A DNA stretch of 15,987 nucleotides, taken from contig MGNS01000165.1 of the NCBI GenBank assembly GCA_001795165.1, forward strand, positions 28,171 through 44,157, read 5' to 3'. Below, in pieces: positions 14,331-15,987 of this stretch. The DNA is from Chloroflexi bacterium RBG_16_57_11. Its GTDB lineage: Bacteria > Chloroflexota > Anaerolineae > Anaerolineales > UBA4823. The notes beneath the pieces are model-generated. The model saw only the letters and a list, made by a program, of their open reading frames with translations. It ran no database searches and was not told the DNA's origin. The translations under genes and the position numbers were made by a program. Numbering within the stretch: position 1 is the stretch's first letter; each line of letters opens with the position of its first letter.

Positions 14331-14402
14331 CCTTCCAGACCGGGTATAAACCCAGAAAGTGATTTCTATCTGGAAGGATCATGACGCCTCTTCCAGATAG
14401 AA
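14331..14402 (-). promoter_or_regulatory. Alternative hairpins around the SRAP ribosome binding site
   Basis: On the minus strand, segment A TTCTATCTGGAAG (14402-14390) and segment B CTTCCAGATAGAA (14376-14364) form a perfect 13-bp stem with a 13-base loop. The CCTTCCAGA part of B (14377-14369) is also perfectly complementary to TCTGGAAGG (14339-14331), which contains the SRAP ribosome binding site. A:B leaves the site free; B:C hides it. Segment A is itself followed by an ATG at 14382 with a ribosome-binding-like GAGG. No U-tract follows, so a terminator is unlikely. Confidence 0.5.
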
Positions 14403-14418
14403 TGCTCCTATACCAAGA

Positions 14419-14437
14419 TTATTATCCAGGATGATAA
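14419..14437. repeat. Imperfect palindrome downstream of the LCP gene
   Basis: TTATTATCC, a central A and GGATGATAA form 9-bp arms with one mismatch, 14 bases beyond the LCP stop. The size fits an operator for a dimeric regulator ahead of the SRAP gene, but no promoter boxes with good spacing were found beside it. Confidence 0.35.
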
Positions 14438-14450
14438 CACAATCTGGGCA

Positions 14451-15902
14451 TCAAGGAACGATGTTGAGGCGAGCTAAATCACTCCCCAGGTAAAGCTCAA
14501 CATCCACGGCGCTATTTGGATCGAATTCGACATAGATATTGCCGGGCGCGATGTGTAGCAGCTCAACCAGGTATTTGACGACATACGGATTGCCGGTGTG
14601 ATCGACGATGGTCGATCCAGCGTAAGCCCGGTCCGCTGCGCCTGTTTGGGTGACATTGGCGCCCAGGCTGCGCAGATATTCTACCGCTCGCCCCCCTAGA
14701 TTGGGATCGCTGCTGCCATCGTACACCGCCAGGCGAGCAGCCTCGGCTTTCATTTGTTCTTGTGGGGTACCCGGGAGCTGCGGGCCGATGGCGCCGCCGG
14801 TGGCAAAGATTTCATCGCGCAGATTTTGGATGTCGTCTGGAATGGGGATCAAGATGCTCTGACCATCGGGTGTTTCGCCGAAGAACACATTATCTTTGTT
14901 GATAATCCCACGCTTAATGCTTTCCTCAGGAACCGATTGCGCCAGCAGTGCCAGCCGGATTACATCATCCAGGGTCAGGTTGGTGCGGATACCAGAAGCC
15001 AACTGTTCGTAAAGCGCCGGCGCTTTGCTGATCAGCTTGGGTAATATTTTTACCTGCAAGACTTGATCACGGATGCCCAAAATTACCTGCTGCTGACGGG
15101 CGGCGCGGTCGAAATCGCCGTTTTCGGTGTAGCGGTTGCGGGCATAGGCTAAAGCCCATTCACCAGGCAGCACCTGTACGCCGGGTTTGAGCTTTTTCTT
15201 CGTCTTGGCGCCCGTGCCGAGTAAATCGATGGTGATCGGGGCAGGCACGTCGATCTGGACACCGCCGATCTCATCGATGAAGCGGACGAAGGCAGCAAAG
15301 TCAATTTGCGCATAGTAATTGATCGGCACGCCGATGAATTGTTCCACCGTCTTGACTGCCAGCGCCGGACCGCCGCCCGGTAGTTGATATGCATCGCCCA
15401 GATAATAAGCGGTGTTAATCCGGGCGTGTTCAAAGCCGGGTATATTGACCCATAGATCGCGCGGGATGGACATGATGCCAGCGGTCTTGGATTGCGGATC
15501 GAGGGTAAGCATGATCATGGTGTCGCTACGGGAGGCCTCTTGATTCGCCTCCCAATCGCGATAGTCCAGACCAAGCAGAAGCACGGTCACCCTTCCGGCG
15601 CCATCCCAGGGGGTCAGTTTTGTAGCCGCGATCGAGGAGCCCTCTCCGCCCTCGCCTGGGAGCGGCGGCAGCGGAGTGCCTAGGGCGTTCATGACCGGCG
15701 TGCCAGAGCTCTTCACGATTTGTGGACCGAGCAATCCAGTAGAGCCGGACCATTGAATGGTTATCTGCCGGGTGACGTAGAACGCGCCGGCAGAAATCAA
15801 ACAAGCCGAGAAAAACACCAGCACAGCAAATAACAGGCGTAAGACGAGCCGCTTATTGGAAGGCCGTTTTTTGGGTATAGGTACTACGTGATGTTCCGTC
15901 AT
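14451..15902 (-). CDS. LytR-CpsA-Psr (LCP) family protein with LytR_C domain
   Basis: Membrane-anchored protein of 483 aa. LCP enzymes transfer polyprenyl-phosphate-linked glycopolymers to cell wall or protein acceptors outside the membrane; the acceptor here is unknown. A basic cytoplasmic start (residues 1-22) precedes one transmembrane helix at about 20-43, then a Gly/Pro/Ser linker to about 100. The LCP domain, about 103-275, shows VLLLGLDYRD, SRSDTMIML, MSIPRDLWV, RINTAYYLG and DFDRAARQQQV, which include the Arg and Asp residues that bind the pyrophosphate lipid and metal. A C-terminal LytR_C domain spans about 388-482. The ATG at 15902 has only a weak ribosome binding site (GGGTAG well upstream). 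A reading frame ending 31 bases upstream suggests that it lies in a longer minus-strand operon. Confidence 0.93.
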   Translation of the reverse strand: MTEHHVVPIPKKRPSNKRLVLRLLFAVLVFFSACLISAGAFYVTRQITIQWSGSTGLLGPQIVKSSGTPVMNALGTPLPPLPGEGGEGSSIAATKLTPWDGAGRVTVLLLGLDYRDWEANQEASRSDTMIMLTLDPQSKTAGIMSIPRDLWVNIPGFEHARINTAYYLGDAYQLPGGGPALAVKTVEQFIGVPINYYAQIDFAAFVRFIDEIGGVQIDVPAPITIDLLGTGAKTKKKLKPGVQVLPGEWALAYARNRYTENGDFDRAARQQQVILGIRDQVLQVKILPKLISKAPALYEQLASGIRTNLTLDDVIRLALLAQSVPEESIKRGIINKDNVFFGETPDGQSILIPIPDDIQNLRDEIFATGGAIGPQLPGTPQEQMKAEAARLAVYDGSSDPNLGGRAVEYLRSLGANVTQTGAADRAYAGSTIVDHTGNPYVVKYLVELLHIAPGNIYVEFDPNSAVDVELYLGSDLARLNIVP

Positions 15903-15933
15903 TTTTTATCTGCTACCCGGAAATCTGCCTACA

Positions 15934-15987
15934 TCATCCGGAGGTTGGCGTGGCGATTGGCTCCGCAGGTGGGGTAGGGGGTGTGTC
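15934..15987 (-). CDS. C-terminal end of an unidentified Pro/Thr-rich protein
   Basis: One minus-strand frame entering from the window edge reads DTPPTPPAEPIATPTSG and stops at TGA (15936-15934), 31 bases before the LCP start. Such Pro/Thr-rich tails are common in surface or membrane proteins. The other frames here are also open or nearly so, and only 17 residues are visible, so neither frame nor product is secure. Confidence 0.35.
   Translation of the reverse strand, partial: DTPPTPPAEPIATPTSG

Noticed and set aside
14364..14402. The 13-bp inverted repeat as terminator of the LCP gene
   Set aside because: No U-tract follows on either strand, and one arm also pairs with the SRAP ribosome binding site, so a regulatory reading is preferred.

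Overview
The window looks like chromosomal DNA of a bacterium in the phylum Chloroflexota, probably class Anaerolineae. This is inferred from gene content and style: a PPi-type phosphofructokinase, a lone Flp-type pilin, a Gly/Tyr-rich secreted LysM protein, an adenosylcobalamin-dependent acyl-CoA mutase without its B12 domain, and a LytR-CpsA-Psr protein with a Pro/Thr-rich neighbour. No rRNA, tRNA, transposase, integrase or CRISPR array was seen, so the organism cannot be named and the region does not look like a mobile island.

Left part (1-4000). The 3' part of an aromatic-L-amino-acid decarboxylase gene (+) runs into the window and converges on a methionine operon on the minus strand. That operon is metY (O-acetylhomoserine sulfhydrylase) followed by metA (homoserine O-acyltransferase, with Glu111 predicting acetyl-CoA use). 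Together they convert homoserine to O-acetylhomoserine and then to homocysteine. A near-consensus promoter lies far upstream of metY. The leader of about 230 nt carries a short Met-rich reading frame, a hairpin that could act as a protector, an antiterminator candidate and a strong intrinsic terminator. This looks like a ribosome-mediated attenuator and is the most interesting signal in the window.

Middle part (4000-10060, all +). A divergently transcribed soluble hybrid histidine kinase (REC-PAS-HisKA-HATPase-REC) is followed by a mutase large subunit. The mutase has the substrate-site pair Phe89/Gln207 expected of isobutyryl-CoA mutase rather than methylmalonyl-CoA mutase. Next come a PPi-type 6-phosphofructokinase, a possible structured RNA, a 48-residue Flp pilin with a perfect Shine-Dalgarno sequence and its own terminator, a long perfect hairpin, and a small charged protein of unknown function.

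Right part (10067-15987, all -). Read in the direction of transcription, this holds the tail of an unknown Pro/Thr-rich protein, a LytR-CpsA-Psr membrane protein, an SRAP abasic-site protein with a TTG start so that Cys2 follows directly, a glycerate 2-kinase overlapping it, a double-hotdog acyl-ACP-type thioesterase, and, from its own promoter, a secreted LysM protein with a duplicated C-terminal domain. A bidirectional terminator at 10067-10109 separates the two convergent halves.

Several starts were moved downstream from the longest open frame because a Shine-Dalgarno sequence, a promoter or family numbering supports the shorter form: metA 2288, the kinase 4073, the LysM protein 11107 and the thioesterase 12273.
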